Under the pieces are notes generated by a model. It searched no databases. It worked only from the letters and a program-made list of their open reading frames with translations, and was not told the origin of the DNA. The translations under genes were made by a program, and so were the position numbers. This document shows, one piece after another, positions 42,883-52,202 of a stretch of 64,000 bases of DNA (position 1 is its first letter; every line of letters starts with the position of its first letter). Source of the DNA: JAFAGX01 sp035624215 (GTDB lineage: Bacteria; Acidobacteriota; Terriglobia; Terriglobales; Acidobacteriaceae); NCBI GenBank assembly GCA_035624215.1, contig DASPRY010000113.1, positions 65,124-129,123 of the forward strand, in the 5' to 3' direction.

Positions 42883-42986
42883 GCCAGGGCTGCTGTTTCT
42901 CCATTTTGGATCCTGCACTCTATCTTCAATCTGTTCTCTTACTTTCGTTTTCATTCGCCGCAAGCAACAGATATATGATTCGAGAG

Positions 42987-43000
42987 TTGATCTTGATTAA
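42987..43000. promoter_or_regulatory. FNR/CRP-family-like operator upstream of the FAD/Fe-S dehydrogenase
   Basis: TTGATCTTGATTAA matches the FNR consensus TTGAT-N4-ATCAA with one mismatch. It is centred about 47 bases before the start codon, and a TAATAT hexamer at 43006-43011 could be the -10 element. A single match of this length can occur by chance. Confidence 0.3.
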
Positions 43001-43040
43001 GGGACTAATATCAGCGGCGAAGGCGTGACGGGCAGAGCAA

Positions 43041-46000
43041 GTGACTAGCGGACCAGTGTTCGGGCAGAAGGATTTTGTCGACACCGCACGAGCGGCTAAG
43101 CCTGCCACGGTGGATGTGACTGGATTGCAATCCGCTATACGCGGTCGCATTCGCGGCGAAGTCCGCTTTGACCGGGGCAGCCGCGCACTCTACGCTACCG
43201 ATGGATCGAATTATCGTCAGGTTCCGATCGGTGTTGTTCTCCCTCGTGACGTCGATGACGTGACCGCCGCGATCGCGACGGCGCGCGAATTTGGCGCGCC
43301 GATTTTGTGCCGTGGCGGCGGGACCTCGCTGGCAGGACAGTGCTGCAACGTTGCTGTGATCATCGATTTTTCCAAGTACATGGGGGAGATCGTTGAGCTC
43401 GATCCCGAGCGCAGGATTGCCAGAGTCCAGCCGGGAGTTATTCTTGACCATCTTCGTGCGGCCGCCGAAAAACACCACCTGACTTACGGGCCTGATCCCG
43501 CAACCCACGACCGCTGCACACTTGGTGGAATGATTGGCAACAATTCCTGCGGCGTGCATTCGGTGATGGCGGGCAAAACCGACGACAACATTGAAGAGCT
43601 GGAAATTCTGACCTACGACGGCATACGCATGAAGGTGGGGCAGACGGATGATGAAGAGTTGGAAAAAATCATTGGCGAAGGCGGCCGTCGCGGACAAATC
43701 TATGCCGGCCTGAAATCTTTGCGCGATCAGTACAGTGACCTGGTTCGGCAAAGGTATCCCAACATTCCGCGGCGCGTTTCAGGATACAACCTCAATTATC
43801 TTTTGCCTGAGAATGGATTCCACATTGCCCGCGCCCTGGTTGGTTCTGAAGGAACCTGCGTGACCGTACTCGAAGCCACGTGCCGGCTGGTCGAGAGCCC
43901 TCCGGAGCGCGTATTGCTGGTGATTGCGTATCCCGACGTTTATCAATGTGCCGATTGTGTTCCCGAGATTATGGACCACAAGCCGATCGGACTCGAAGGG
44001 ATCGACCGACTGCTGGTGGATTACACGCGGCGCAAAGGCTTGAACGCAGGGGGTCTGAGGTTGCTGCCTGAGGGCGGGGGGTGGTTGCTGGCTGAATTCG
44101 GGGGCGACAGCCAATCTGCGGCGGAATCACAAGCACGAAAACTGATCGATTCACTGTCCCGAAGCGCGGCGCCTCCTCAGATGCGTTTATTTACCGACCA
44201 CTGGGAAGCCAGGAAAATTTGGGAAGTGCGCGAGTCCGCATTGGGTGCGACCTCGCATGTCCCGGGCGAGCCGCTGGAATGGGAAGGCTGGGAAGATGCC
44301 GCAGTTGCTCCTGAGAAACTCGGCAACTATCTGCGTGCGCTGCATAAGCTGATGGCCGGTTATGGCTATCGCAGCGCGCTTTACGGACACTTCGGACACG
44401 GCTGTGTCCACATGCGGATCAACTTCGATCTGCAATCGAAGCGAGGCATCGCTGCGTATCGCAAGTTCGTGGAGGAAGCTGCGGAGTTAGTCGTGAGCTT
44501 CGGAGGCTCGCTTTCGGGCGAGCATGGCGACGGCCAGTCCCGCGCCGAACTGCTGCCGAAAATGTTTGGTCCGGAACTAATGCAGGCGTTCAGACAATTC
44601 AAAGCTTTGTGGGACCCGGATTGGAAGATGAATCCCGGGAAAGTGGTCGAGCCTTACAAGCTGGATGAAAACCTGCGGTTGGGAGCGGACTATCGGCCAT
44701 GGGAACCGCCAACTCAGTTCCAGTTTCCCGAGGACCACGGCAGCCTGGCCAGCGCCACCTTGCGCTGTGTGGGAGTTGGGAAATGCCGGCATTATGAAGG
44801 CGGCGTGATGTGTCCGAGCTTTCGCGTTACGCGGGAGGAAGAGCATTCGACTCGCGGCCGTGCACACCTGCTCTGGGAGATGACTCAGGGTAGTGTGATT
44901 CAGGATGGCTGGCGTGATGAGAGCGTGAAAAAATCTCTCGATCTGTGCCTCGCCTGCAAAGGCTGCAAAAGCGATTGTCCGGTTGGGGTTGATGTTGCTA
45001 CTTACAAGGCTGAATTTCTGTCTCATTATTACGACGGGCACATGCGTCCGCGCAGTGCGTATGCGTTCGGCAATATCGACGTTTGGGCGAAACTGGCTTC
45101 TAATGCGCCGGGATTGGCGAACCTGGCGACTCAGCTGCCATTTCTGCGCGAGATTTCCAAGTTGGTCGCAGGCATACCACCGCAACGCGCGATTCCAGCA
45201 TTTGCCCCCCAAGCTTTTCGTGCGTGGTTCAAACGAAGGCCGACTCGAAATCCCAATGCGCCTCCTGTTCTGCTTTGGCCGGATACGTTCAACAACTATT
45301 TCCTGCCGGAAACGGCGAGGGCAGCGGTGGAAGTCCTCGAATCGGCCGGATTTCGTGTGGAACTGCCGACTACGAGCCTGTGTTGTGGGCGTCCGCTGTA
45401 TGACTGGGGAATGCTGGATCGCGCCAAACAACTGCTTCAGCAAATTCTTGACGTTTCGGAAAACGAAATTGAGCAGCAGGTTCCTATCGTCGTGCTCGAA
45501 CCGAGTTGTGCCGCAGTTTTTCGCGATGAACTAGTCAACCTCTTTCCAGATGATGACCGGGCCCGGGCCTTGTCCCGGCAGACCTTGCTGCTTAGTGAAT
45601 TTCTAGAGCGCAAAGCCAGGCACTTTACTTTACCGAAGCTCCGGGCGCAGGCCCTGGTTCACGGCCATTGTCACCAAAAATCCGTTCTGAAGATGGACGA
45701 CGAGCAGGCGGTGCTCAGCAAGATGGGACTTGATTTTCGAACTCCGGCCCCTGGGTGTTGTGGTATGGCCGGAGCTTTCGGCTTCGAACAGGACAAATAC
45801 CAAGTGTCGATGGCAGTGGGCGAACTGGAGCTATTGCCTGCGGTTCGCAAGGCCCCGCCGGAGTGCCTCATCATCGCCGATGGCTTCAGTTGCCGGGAGC
45901 AGATTGCGCAGTGTACGGACCGCCATGCTTTGCACCTGGCCGAGGTCATCCAGATGGGCCTAAACGGCGGCGCAGAATGCAGCCCTTACCCGGAGACGCG

Positions 46001-46112
46001 CAGGGTCGAGAAGATGCAGAGAGACGTCCGAGGCTCGATGACACGCGCTGCCCTCGGCATGGCCGGAGCGGCGGTGGGAGGGGCAATAGTTTGGGCACTC
46101 AGCCGCCGGTAA
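43041..46112 (+). CDS. FAD-linked oxidase/Fe-S dehydrogenase (D-2-hydroxyacid type, GlcD-GlcF fusion)
   Basis: 1023 residues. Residues about 65-260 form the FAD-binding domain (PRDVDDVTAAIATAREFGAP, GGGTSLAGQ, GGMIGNNSCG). The FAD-oxidase C domain follows (GHFGHGCVHMRINFD, SLSGEHGDGQSR). Near 580-640 is a ferredoxin-like part with two cysteine clusters (GVGKCRHYEGGVMCPSFR and CLACKGCKSDCPVG). The C-terminal third has CCG domains (LCCGRPLYDWG, EPSCAAVFRD, GCCGMAGAFGFE). This layout matches D-lactate/D-2-hydroxyglutarate dehydrogenases of the YdiJ type. It would oxidise a 2-hydroxyacid and pass electrons to the quinone pool, possibly feeding the neighbouring chain. Start GTG, RBS weak. The last 20 residues are a Gly/Ala-rich hydrophobic stretch that may anchor it to the membrane. 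Confidence 0.92.
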   Translation: MTSGPVFGQKDFVDTARAAKPATVDVTGLQSAIRGRIRGEVRFDRGSRALYATDGSNYRQVPIGVVLPRDVDDVTAAIATAREFGAPILCRGGGTSLAGQCCNVAVIIDFSKYMGEIVELDPERRIARVQPGVILDHLRAAAEKHHLTYGPDPATHDRCTLGGMIGNNSCGVHSVMAGKTDDNIEELEILTYDGIRMKVGQTDDEELEKIIGEGGRRGQIYAGLKSLRDQYSDLVRQRYPNIPRRVSGYNLNYLLPENGFHIARALVGSEGTCVTVLEATCRLVESPPERVLLVIAYPDVYQCADCVPEIMDHKPIGLEGIDRLLVDYTRRKGLNAGGLRLLPEGGGWLLAEFGGDSQSAAESQARKLIDSLSRSAAPPQMRLFTDHWEARKIWEVRESALGATSHVPGEPLEWEGWEDAAVAPEKLGNYLRALHKLMAGYGYRSALYGHFGHGCVHMRINFDLQSKRGIAAYRKFVEEAAELVVSFGGSLSGEHGDGQSRAELLPKMFGPELMQAFRQFKALWDPDWKMNPGKVVEPYKLDENLRLGADYRPWEPPTQFQFPEDHGSLASATLRCVGVGKCRHYEGGVMCPSFRVTREEEHSTRGRAHLLWEMTQGSVIQDGWRDESVKKSLDLCLACKGCKSDCPVGVDVATYKAEFLSHYYDGHMRPRSAYAFGNIDVWAKLASNAPGLANLATQLPFLREISKLVAGIPPQRAIPAFAPQAFRAWFKRRPTRNPNAPPVLLWPDTFNNYFLPETARAAVEVLESAGFRVELPTTSLCCGRPLYDWGMLDRAKQLLQQILDVSENEIEQQVPIVVLEPSCAAVFRDELVNLFPDDDRARALSRQTLLLSEFLERKARHFTLPKLRAQALVHGHCHQKSVLKMDDEQAVLSKMGLDFRTPAPGCCGMAGAFGFEQDKYQVSMAVGELELLPAVRKAPPECLIIADGFSCREQIAQCTDRHALHLAEVIQMGLNGGAECSPYPETRRVEKMQRDVRGSMTRAALGMAGAAVGGAIVWALSRR

Positions 46113-46206
46113 GCGTTCATAACCTATTGAGACTAAAAGGTTAAGCATTCGGTATCTCGCCAGAATGGGTTAATTCTGGGAAAATAACAGGACGGGGAGT
46201 GCTGGG

Positions 46207-47385
46207 GTGCATGTCTCCGCCAAGGACAGTATGATCCGCGACAGCGAGTCCTCACTCACCATCACCGAAACCAGCGGGCAGATCAGGCTGAAGCAAGCGG
46301 TTGACACCACGCTGCAGGGGTCGGTTCTGGTGCTGATCCAGTTCGACGTCTGCGAGGAAATTCGCCTCGACCGCCTGCAGCAGATTATTGGCGCCCGCAA
46401 GCTGGAGCACCCAAGTCTGAAACATCCGGCTCCCGGATATGTCCGCTATGAACGTCCTCCGATTGTGGAGCCGATCGAAGCCCTGACTCTCGATAGCGGG
46501 GAGAAACTGGATGGGCAGATCAAATACTACGATTATGGCGTAGTCAGCGTGGTGTTCGAGTTGCCGTTCTCCGGAGATTGGGAGACGCTGATTCGCCTCG
46601 GCAGCCGCTGGGTGTGGGACGTAGATTTTGCCGCCCACGCCGGGCGAATAGCGCGGCACAAACTCGAGCGCGCGGCCCCGGCCCTGGTAAAGCCTTACCC
46701 CAACTGGCTCAGCGAAGACTATTTCATTTTCCATGTCCGCCAGATCGTCGGAAATCCGTCCGCGGCGGAGCTGGTAGCAACCGACGGAGCGCGCATTGCC
46801 CAGATTGTTCGCGGAGAGACTGCGGAACTCTCGGAAGGCGAGCGTCACGAGATCCTGCAGTCGCGAATTTCGTATTATCCCAACGATCTTACCGTGATTG
46901 GCTGGAACGCCGCGTTTCTCTATGACAGCCCGAGCGGTGCTGAAACTGCCATTCAGCTTTTGGAGTATGCCAATTCCCAGTTACTGGAATTCCGCCATTA
47001 CGATGAGTTTCTGACTCGCGAATTGGAAAGCGTATACGCTGCCCTCGACAAAGGTACAGGCATCATGGCGCGCTGGCGATTGGCGCGAGCCGCCACCAAG
47101 CTGCATACGGTGCTGCTAGATGTAAACGAACTCACTGAACACGCCGATAACGCGATTAAGTTTCTCAGCGACATGTTTTCGGCACGGCTGTACAAGCTGG
47201 CTGCCTCGAAGGTGGGCGTGCCCGACTACAAAGATCTGGTTACGCAGAAAGTCCGAACCGCCGAGGAACTCTATCGCTTCATGGTGGACCAGTTCAACCA
47301 GAGCCGCGCCTTCTTCCTTGAACTGACGGTGGTGATTATTCTGGTGGTCGAGCTGATTTGGCTCTTCCGCGGAAAGCCGTTCTAG
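46207..47385 (+). CDS. RMD1/DUF155 family membrane protein
   Basis: 392 residues (GTG start; ATG at 46231 also possible). The C-terminal region LDVNELTEHADNAIKFLSDMFSARLYK, then FFLELTVVIILVVELIWLF, is the hallmark of the RMD1/DUF155 family, whose eukaryotic members are mitochondrial or nuclear proteins. One C-terminal transmembrane helix anchors it; the bulk should be cytosolic. The bacterial function is unknown. It follows the dehydrogenase by 94 bases on the same strand. Confidence 0.85.
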   Translation: MHVSAKDSMIRDSESSLTITETSGQIRLKQAVDTTLQGSVLVLIQFDVCEEIRLDRLQQIIGARKLEHPSLKHPAPGYVRYERPPIVEPIEALTLDSGEKLDGQIKYYDYGVVSVVFELPFSGDWETLIRLGSRWVWDVDFAAHAGRIARHKLERAAPALVKPYPNWLSEDYFIFHVRQIVGNPSAAELVATDGARIAQIVRGETAELSEGERHEILQSRISYYPNDLTVIGWNAAFLYDSPSGAETAIQLLEYANSQLLEFRHYDEFLTRELESVYAALDKGTGIMARWRLARAATKLHTVLLDVNELTEHADNAIKFLSDMFSARLYKLAASKVGVPDYKDLVTQKVRTAEELYRFMVDQFNQSRAFFLELTVVIILVVELIWLFRGKPF

Positions 47386-47467
47386 AGCTGCTGCTTCTCA
47401 TCTAGCCACGTAAGCTGTTTCGTTCTATCCTAAGCGCTTCTAAATATCCGTATTCAACTTGAACCAA

Positions 47468-48220
47468 ATGCGCGGATTAAAGGGCAAGCGCGTTCTCGTC
47501 ACCGGTGGCGCCAGCGGAATCGGCGCTGCCACAGCTGCGCGTTTTCTTGAAGAAGGCTCGGCGGTCTGCGTGCTCGACCGCGATGCCAAAGCAAACGGGA
47601 AGATTCGTAAGCAGCTGCCGAATCTTGCCGGGACCCTGGCAGCCGATGTTTCTAATCAGAAGCAGGCTCGGGCTGCATTCGACGATGCGATGCGAATCAT
47701 GGGTGGCATCGATGTGCTGATCAACAACGCGGGCATCAGCATTCGCCATAAATTTCTGGAGATCACGCCGGAAGAGTGGGAGCGGGTAATCGCCGTAAAT
47801 TTGACCGGAGTCTTTAACATGGCTCAGATCGCCGCGCGGCACATGTGGGAACGCGGCGAGGGCGTGATTCTGCAAACGGCCTCGACCAACGGGATGATGG
47901 GATATCCCTATTATGCGGATTACAATGCCACGAAAGCGGGTGTAATTGAGCTTACCAAGAGCATGGCATTGGAGCTGGCTCCTAAAGTGCGTGTTTGCGC
48001 GGTTGCCCCAGGTTACGTGCTCACGCCCATGCAGCGGGCGGAGTACACGGATGCCATGCTGGCTGAGGTCAACCGCAAGATTCCGCTGGGCCGCCATGCC
48101 AAGCCAGAAGAGATCGCGGCATTATTCGCGTTCCTGGCTTCCGACGATGCCGCGTACATGAACGGGCATGTGTACACGATTGATGGTGCCGAGACGGCAG
48201 GCGGGTTGGCGAGCCGATAA
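47468..48220 (+). CDS. short-chain dehydrogenase/reductase (first of three)
   Basis: 250 residues from ATG (a TTG three codons upstream is less likely). Rossmann motif TGGASGIG, NNAG, and the catalytic STNG … YNATK, so Ser-Tyr-Lys are present. An acidic residue (CVLDRD) after the second strand suggests NAD rather than NADP. The substrate is unknown. It is the most divergent of the three tandem SDRs and is separated from the second by a palindromic repeat. Confidence 0.92.
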   Translation: MRGLKGKRVLVTGGASGIGAATAARFLEEGSAVCVLDRDAKANGKIRKQLPNLAGTLAADVSNQKQARAAFDDAMRIMGGIDVLINNAGISIRHKFLEITPEEWERVIAVNLTGVFNMAQIAARHMWERGEGVILQTASTNGMMGYPYYADYNATKAGVIELTKSMALELAPKVRVCAVAPGYVLTPMQRAEYTDAMLAEVNRKIPLGRHAKPEEIAALFAFLASDDAAYMNGHVYTIDGAETAGGLASR

Positions 48221-48241
48221 GGTAAAGCCGCAGTCTCTTTG

Positions 48242-48327
48242 TTGTCATCCCGAGCGAAGCGAGGGACCTGCAGTTCGAGAGACGCTAGACTGCAGATTCC
48301 TCGTCGCTGCGCTCCTCGGAATGACAG
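48242..48327. repeat. dispersed palindromic repeat, copy 2 (intact)
   Basis: Left end TTGTCATCCCGAGCGAAGCG then AGGGACCTGCAG; right end CTGCAGATTCCTCGTCGC then TCCTCGGAATGACA. The two ends are complementary (TGTCATCCCGAG with CTCGGAATGACA, one mismatch) and the inner arms CTGCAG also pair, so the transcript folds to a long hairpin. It lies between two SDR genes. Confidence 0.85.
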
Positions 48328-48369
48328 GTTGTATACAGCTCAGTGATTTCGAGCGGATGTCGGTTATCT

Positions 48370-49143
48370 ATGCCAGACCGTCTCGCGCGCAAAGTTGCTC
48401 TGATCACTGGAGGTGCGTCTGGCATTGGACGCGCCACGGCGCTGCTTTTCGCGCGCGAGGGCGCGTCGGTTGTGATCGCCGACTTGAATGAGGATGCGGG
48501 ACGGAAAGTTACGGGGGAGATCGCAGATCAGGGAGGTCGAGCGATTTTCGAACGTGCTGACGTAACCAGTGCCGCCGATTGCCAGCGTGTGGCAGAGCGG
48601 GCAGTTCGCCAGTTCGACACAATACACATACTCTTCAATAACGCCGGCATTATTCGCCGTGCTTCAGTTCTGGAGCTTAGTGAAGAAGACTGGGACCGCG
48701 TAATTGCAGTGAATCTAAAATCAACTTTCCTCCTGTCCCGACTTGTGATTCCAGTTATGGCGAAAGCAGGAGGCGGTTCGATTATCAACATGGCGTCCGG
48801 TTGGGGGTTGGCAGGCGGTCCGAGAGCGGCTGCATACTGTGCTTCGAAGGGCGCAGTGGTGCTGCTGACCAAGGCGATGGCCGTGGATCATGGCCGGCAG
48901 AATGTACGCGTCAACTGCCTCTGTCCCGGGGATACGGATACCGGAATGTTGCGGGATGAAGCTCGGCAACTCGGGGAGCCTGCAGATCGCTTTCTTGCCG
49001 ATTCGGCACGCCGCCCGTTGAGGCGAGTTGGGAAAGCAGAAGAAATCGCACAGGCAGCCTTGTATTTGGCGAGCGACGATTCCTCGTTTGTAACCGGAAC
49101 GGCGCTGGTTGTTGACGGCGGAGGTTTGGCGGGTGCGGCATGA
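48370..49143 (+). CDS. short-chain dehydrogenase/reductase (second of three)
   Basis: 257 residues. ATG at 48370 was chosen so that the protein starts MPDRLARKVALITGG. Motifs: TGGASGIG, NNAG, MASGWG (catalytic Ser), YCASK. The acidic residue in VVIADLNED points to NAD. It shares the unusual blocks SGWG, AAYCASKG and LCPGDTDTGML with the third SDR, so these two are probably a tandem duplication. The stop is 19 bases before the third gene. Confidence 0.92.
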   Translation: MPDRLARKVALITGGASGIGRATALLFAREGASVVIADLNEDAGRKVTGEIADQGGRAIFERADVTSAADCQRVAERAVRQFDTIHILFNNAGIIRRASVLELSEEDWDRVIAVNLKSTFLLSRLVIPVMAKAGGGSIINMASGWGLAGGPRAAAYCASKGAVVLLTKAMAVDHGRQNVRVNCLCPGDTDTGMLRDEARQLGEPADRFLADSARRPLRRVGKAEEIAQAALYLASDDSSFVTGTALVVDGGGLAGAA

Positions 49144-49162
49144 TGAGCGTTGCGCCGTCCGG

Positions 49163-49927
49163 ATGATGCGCCTCGAAAACAAAGTAGCTCTCATAACCGG
49201 CGGGACCTCAGGGATCGGCGAGGCCTCAGCTCTTCTTTTTGCTAAAGAAGGGGCCAGTATTGTTCTAACGGGCCGGAACCAGCAACGTGGAGACCAAGTG
49301 CGAGACCGAATTCGTGGCAGCGGCGGGAAGGCAAGTTTTGTTGCGTGTGATGTGCGCAAATCCGAAGAGTGCAGACGCGCTGTCGATGAGGCGATTAGCG
49401 CTTTCGGCCAACTTGATATTCTTTTCAACAATGCTGGCGTTTTCTATCCGCACACCGTGGTCGAGTGCAGCGAAGAAGAATGGGACGAGCAGATTGATGT
49501 CAACCTTAAAGGCACGTTTCTGATGTCGAAATTCGCCTTGCCGGAAATGATCCGCCGAGGCCACGGCGTTATCATCAACAACAGTTCAGGATGGGGCATT
49601 GTGGGCGGAGACTCTGCAGCGGCCTATTGCGCTTCCAAAGGCGGGGTTGTCCTGCTGACCAAGGCGATGGCAATCGATCATGGGCCGCAGGGCATTCGCG
49701 TGAACTGCATTTGTCCCGGCGACGTTGACACTCCCATGCTTCCCCAAGATGCGAAAATGCGCGGGTTGAAATGGCAAGACTATCTGGAAGGTTGTGCCAG
49801 GCGTCCTCTGGGACGCATCGGAACACCTGAGGAGATTGCCAAGGCGGCGTTGTTTCTCGCCTCTGACGATTCATCTTTTATGAGCGGTGCCGCGCTGATC
49901 GTAGACGGCGGAGGGACCGCAGATTGA
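49163..49927 (+). CDS. short-chain dehydrogenase/reductase (third of three)
   Basis: 254 residues from the first of two adjacent ATGs, 19 bases after the second SDR. Motifs: TGGTSGIG, NNAG, NSSGWG and YCASK. After the second strand it has VLTGRNQQR, an Arg-containing site that favours NADP, unlike its neighbour. This suggests the duplicated pair has split cofactor use. The substrate is unknown. Confidence 0.92.
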   Translation: MMRLENKVALITGGTSGIGEASALLFAKEGASIVLTGRNQQRGDQVRDRIRGSGGKASFVACDVRKSEECRRAVDEAISAFGQLDILFNNAGVFYPHTVVECSEEEWDEQIDVNLKGTFLMSKFALPEMIRRGHGVIINNSSGWGIVGGDSAAAYCASKGGVVLLTKAMAIDHGPQGIRVNCICPGDVDTPMLPQDAKMRGLKWQDYLEGCARRPLGRIGTPEEIAKAALFLASDDSSFMSGAALIVDGGGTAD

Positions 49928-49946
49928 TCAGTAGTTTGAGAACGGA

Positions 49947-51287
49947 ATGACTCATTCGCTCACAACTCTGACCCGCACTCGCTCGCACGAGCTGTTCAAG
50001 CGGGCGCAAGAGTCCTTGGTAGAAGGCGTGAATTCGCCCTCGCGGGGCGCAGCCGTGTACTCCGGTGGACCGATCGTGCTGGAGCGCGGTAAAGGCGCGC
50101 GCGTATGGGACAGCGACGGCAACGAGTACGCCGATTTCATGATGTCCTTTGGCGCCCTGATTTATGGGCATGCCCATCCGAAGCTGGTCGAAGTAGTTTC
50201 CGAGGCCATGGCCGAAGGGTCGCATTTTGCGGCGGCTACCTCGGCGGAAGTGGATGCGGCGGAGCGTTTTCGGCACATGGTGCCAACGGCAGAAGTTGTC
50301 CGCTTTACCAATACCGGCAGCGAAGCCACTATGCTTGCGCTGCGTTTGGCGCGGGCGCACACGAGTCGAACGAAATTCCTCAAATTTGAGGGCCACTATC
50401 ACGGATGGTACGATCCATTTCTTTTGAACGCTCACAGCCACGCGCCAGAAGAATTGGGGCCAAAGCAAGAGCCTGCCCGGATTCCCGATTCCGAAGGCAT
50501 TCCCTCGGCAACGTTTGATGATGTTGTTCTTGCGCCATGGAATGATGTTCCCGCGCTTGAACGCACACTGCGACGACATGGGAAAGAACTAGCGGCAGTG
50601 ATAACCGAGCCGATCATGGCAAACATGGGCTGCATCCCGCCTCGCGAAGGTTATTTACAGCGCTTAGGCGAGCTGACTCGGGAATGTGGCGCGCTTTTGA
50701 TTTTCGACGAAGTGGTAACGGGCTTTCGCTATGCTCCTGGCGGTTGTCAGGAATACTACGGGGTAAAGCCGGACCTCAGCACATTCGGCAAAGCACTGGG
50801 CGCTGGATTTCCGGTGGGTGCAGTGGCTGGGTCGCGTGCAATCCTCGACCGCATGCGCTGGGGCGAGAACATGGTCTTGCATTACGGAACCTTCAACGGT
50901 CATCGGCTGACGATGAAGGTGGTCGCCGCCAATCTGGATTTGTTATCCGGCAAGAATGTGTATTCGAACCTTCATTCAATCGGTGGCTGCGCCATTACTG
51001 GTCTGAGAGATGTGTTTCGTCGGCGTAAAGTGCGCGCTATTGTGCAAGGATTCGGGCCCATGTTCCAGATTTATTTCACCGAACGCGACGCTATTGAGGA
51101 TTATCGCGACTACTGCTCGTATGTGGATACGGGACGCTATTCCCGCTTTGTGCAACTGCTGCTTGAGCGCGGCATCTACATGACCCCTTCCAACGGCCTG
51201 CACTGGATAATCTCCACGGCACATACGCAGACGGAGGTCAACAAATTGCTGCAAGCGGCCGACCAGGCTTGTGCAGAACTGACATGA
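49947..51287 (+). CDS. class III aminotransferase, glutamate-1-semialdehyde aminomutase-like
   Basis: 446 residues. The N-terminus VEGVNSPSRGAAVYSGGPIV and DGNEYADFMMSFGALIYGHAHP resembles glutamate-1-semialdehyde 2,1-aminomutase (HemL). PLP features: TNTGSEATMLALRLAR, IFDEVVTGFR and the Schiff-base lysine in STFGKALGAGFPVG. It could make 5-aminolevulinate. Its place in a cassette of dehydrogenases and a P5C-reductase-like gene, and differences from HemL in several blocks, suggest a catabolic transaminase instead. The downstream gene overlaps its stop (ATGA). Confidence 0.85.
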   Translation: MTHSLTTLTRTRSHELFKRAQESLVEGVNSPSRGAAVYSGGPIVLERGKGARVWDSDGNEYADFMMSFGALIYGHAHPKLVEVVSEAMAEGSHFAAATSAEVDAAERFRHMVPTAEVVRFTNTGSEATMLALRLARAHTSRTKFLKFEGHYHGWYDPFLLNAHSHAPEELGPKQEPARIPDSEGIPSATFDDVVLAPWNDVPALERTLRRHGKELAAVITEPIMANMGCIPPREGYLQRLGELTRECGALLIFDEVVTGFRYAPGGCQEYYGVKPDLSTFGKALGAGFPVGAVAGSRAILDRMRWGENMVLHYGTFNGHRLTMKVVAANLDLLSGKNVYSNLHSIGGCAITGLRDVFRRRKVRAIVQGFGPMFQIYFTERDAIEDYRDYCSYVDTGRYSRFVQLLLERGIYMTPSNGLHWIISTAHTQTEVNKLLQAADQACAELT

Positions 51288-52072
51288 AGGCAATCGTCTT
51301 CGTTGGCGGAGGACGCATCACCAGCGCATTGCTGGCAGGATTGCGACTGGCAAAATATAGCGTTCCACTGCTGGTACACGATCACCATCCAAGAAAATTG
51401 CGGCAATTGAACAAGCTCTATGGCGTCAAAACCGAGGAAAATCTGCAGCGCGCGATCGCGCAAGCGCGAATTCTGGTGGTTGCGGTTCGCCCAGCCTCAA
51501 TAAGCGGTCTTCTGCGCGAGGTAAGCCCCGTTGCTCGGACACTGCCAGCCGTCAGCCTAGCCGCCGGCATCCCGCTTGCGACTTTGCGAAAAAGGCTTCC
51601 AGTTCGCTGGGCGCGCGCCATGCCCAGCCCAACGTGCCGCAGCGGCCGAGGTTTGACGGCATTGACGTTTGCCGGCGATTTTCCCGCGACCGCGAAACGA
51701 GAGGTCAGGAAGCTGTTTGCCAAGGGCGGCGAAATTTTGGAAATCCCCGAACGAAAATTCGATGTATTCACCGTGACGTATTCCTGCAGCCACGGCTACC
51801 ATGCGCTCGCCGCGCTTGCCGATTCGGCCGAAAAACTCGGATTGGATAAGAAACTTGCTCTGACGGCTGCAGCGCACGCGCTGGCTGATGGAATCGTCGC
51901 CTGGAGAGACGGACACATTTCCCTGGAGAGGTTGCTGCACGAGGCTGCAACTCCGGGCGGGATTGCGGCCGGCGTGATGGAATCCATGAAACGCGCCGGC
52001 TACAAGAAAGTTGTCTTGCGAGGCCTAGCCGCCGGTTTGTCGCGCGCCAGGCAAAACAGCAAACTGATTTAG
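51284..52072 (+). CDS. pyrroline-5-carboxylate reductase-like NAD(P) oxidoreductase
   Basis: 262 residues from the ATG that overlaps the preceding stop. N-terminal Rossmann motif FVGGGRITSALLAGL and VVAVRPASISGLLREV as in ProC. The dimerisation/active region near the C-terminus (EAATPGGIAAGVM) matches the ProC block with Thr-Pro-Gly-Gly. The usual MPN near the middle is MPSPTCRSG here. It may reduce an imine made from the aminotransferase product rather than proline precursor. Strongly coupled to the aminotransferase gene. Confidence 0.8.
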   Translation: MKAIVFVGGGRITSALLAGLRLAKYSVPLLVHDHHPRKLRQLNKLYGVKTEENLQRAIAQARILVVAVRPASISGLLREVSPVARTLPAVSLAAGIPLATLRKRLPVRWARAMPSPTCRSGRGLTALTFAGDFPATAKREVRKLFAKGGEILEIPERKFDVFTVTYSCSHGYHALAALADSAEKLGLDKKLALTAAAHALADGIVAWRDGHISLERLLHEAATPGGIAAGVMESMKRAGYKKVVLRGLAAGLSRARQNSKLI

Positions 52073-52202
52073 CCCACCTCAACTTTGCCCGCCGGTGAAA
52101 CCTTCGATTCATAAGTTACGTGAGTAACCTAGCTCCCCTGTAGCCGCAGCGCTATGTTCAAAAGCGTCCCAGACTTCCATGCGGATCACCAGAGGAGTTT
52201 GC

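Noticed and set aside
44577..45443. 288-codon minus-strand frame inside the FAD/Fe-S dehydrogenase gene
   Set aside because: Antisense shadow; the plus-strand protein has clear cofactor motifs through this region.
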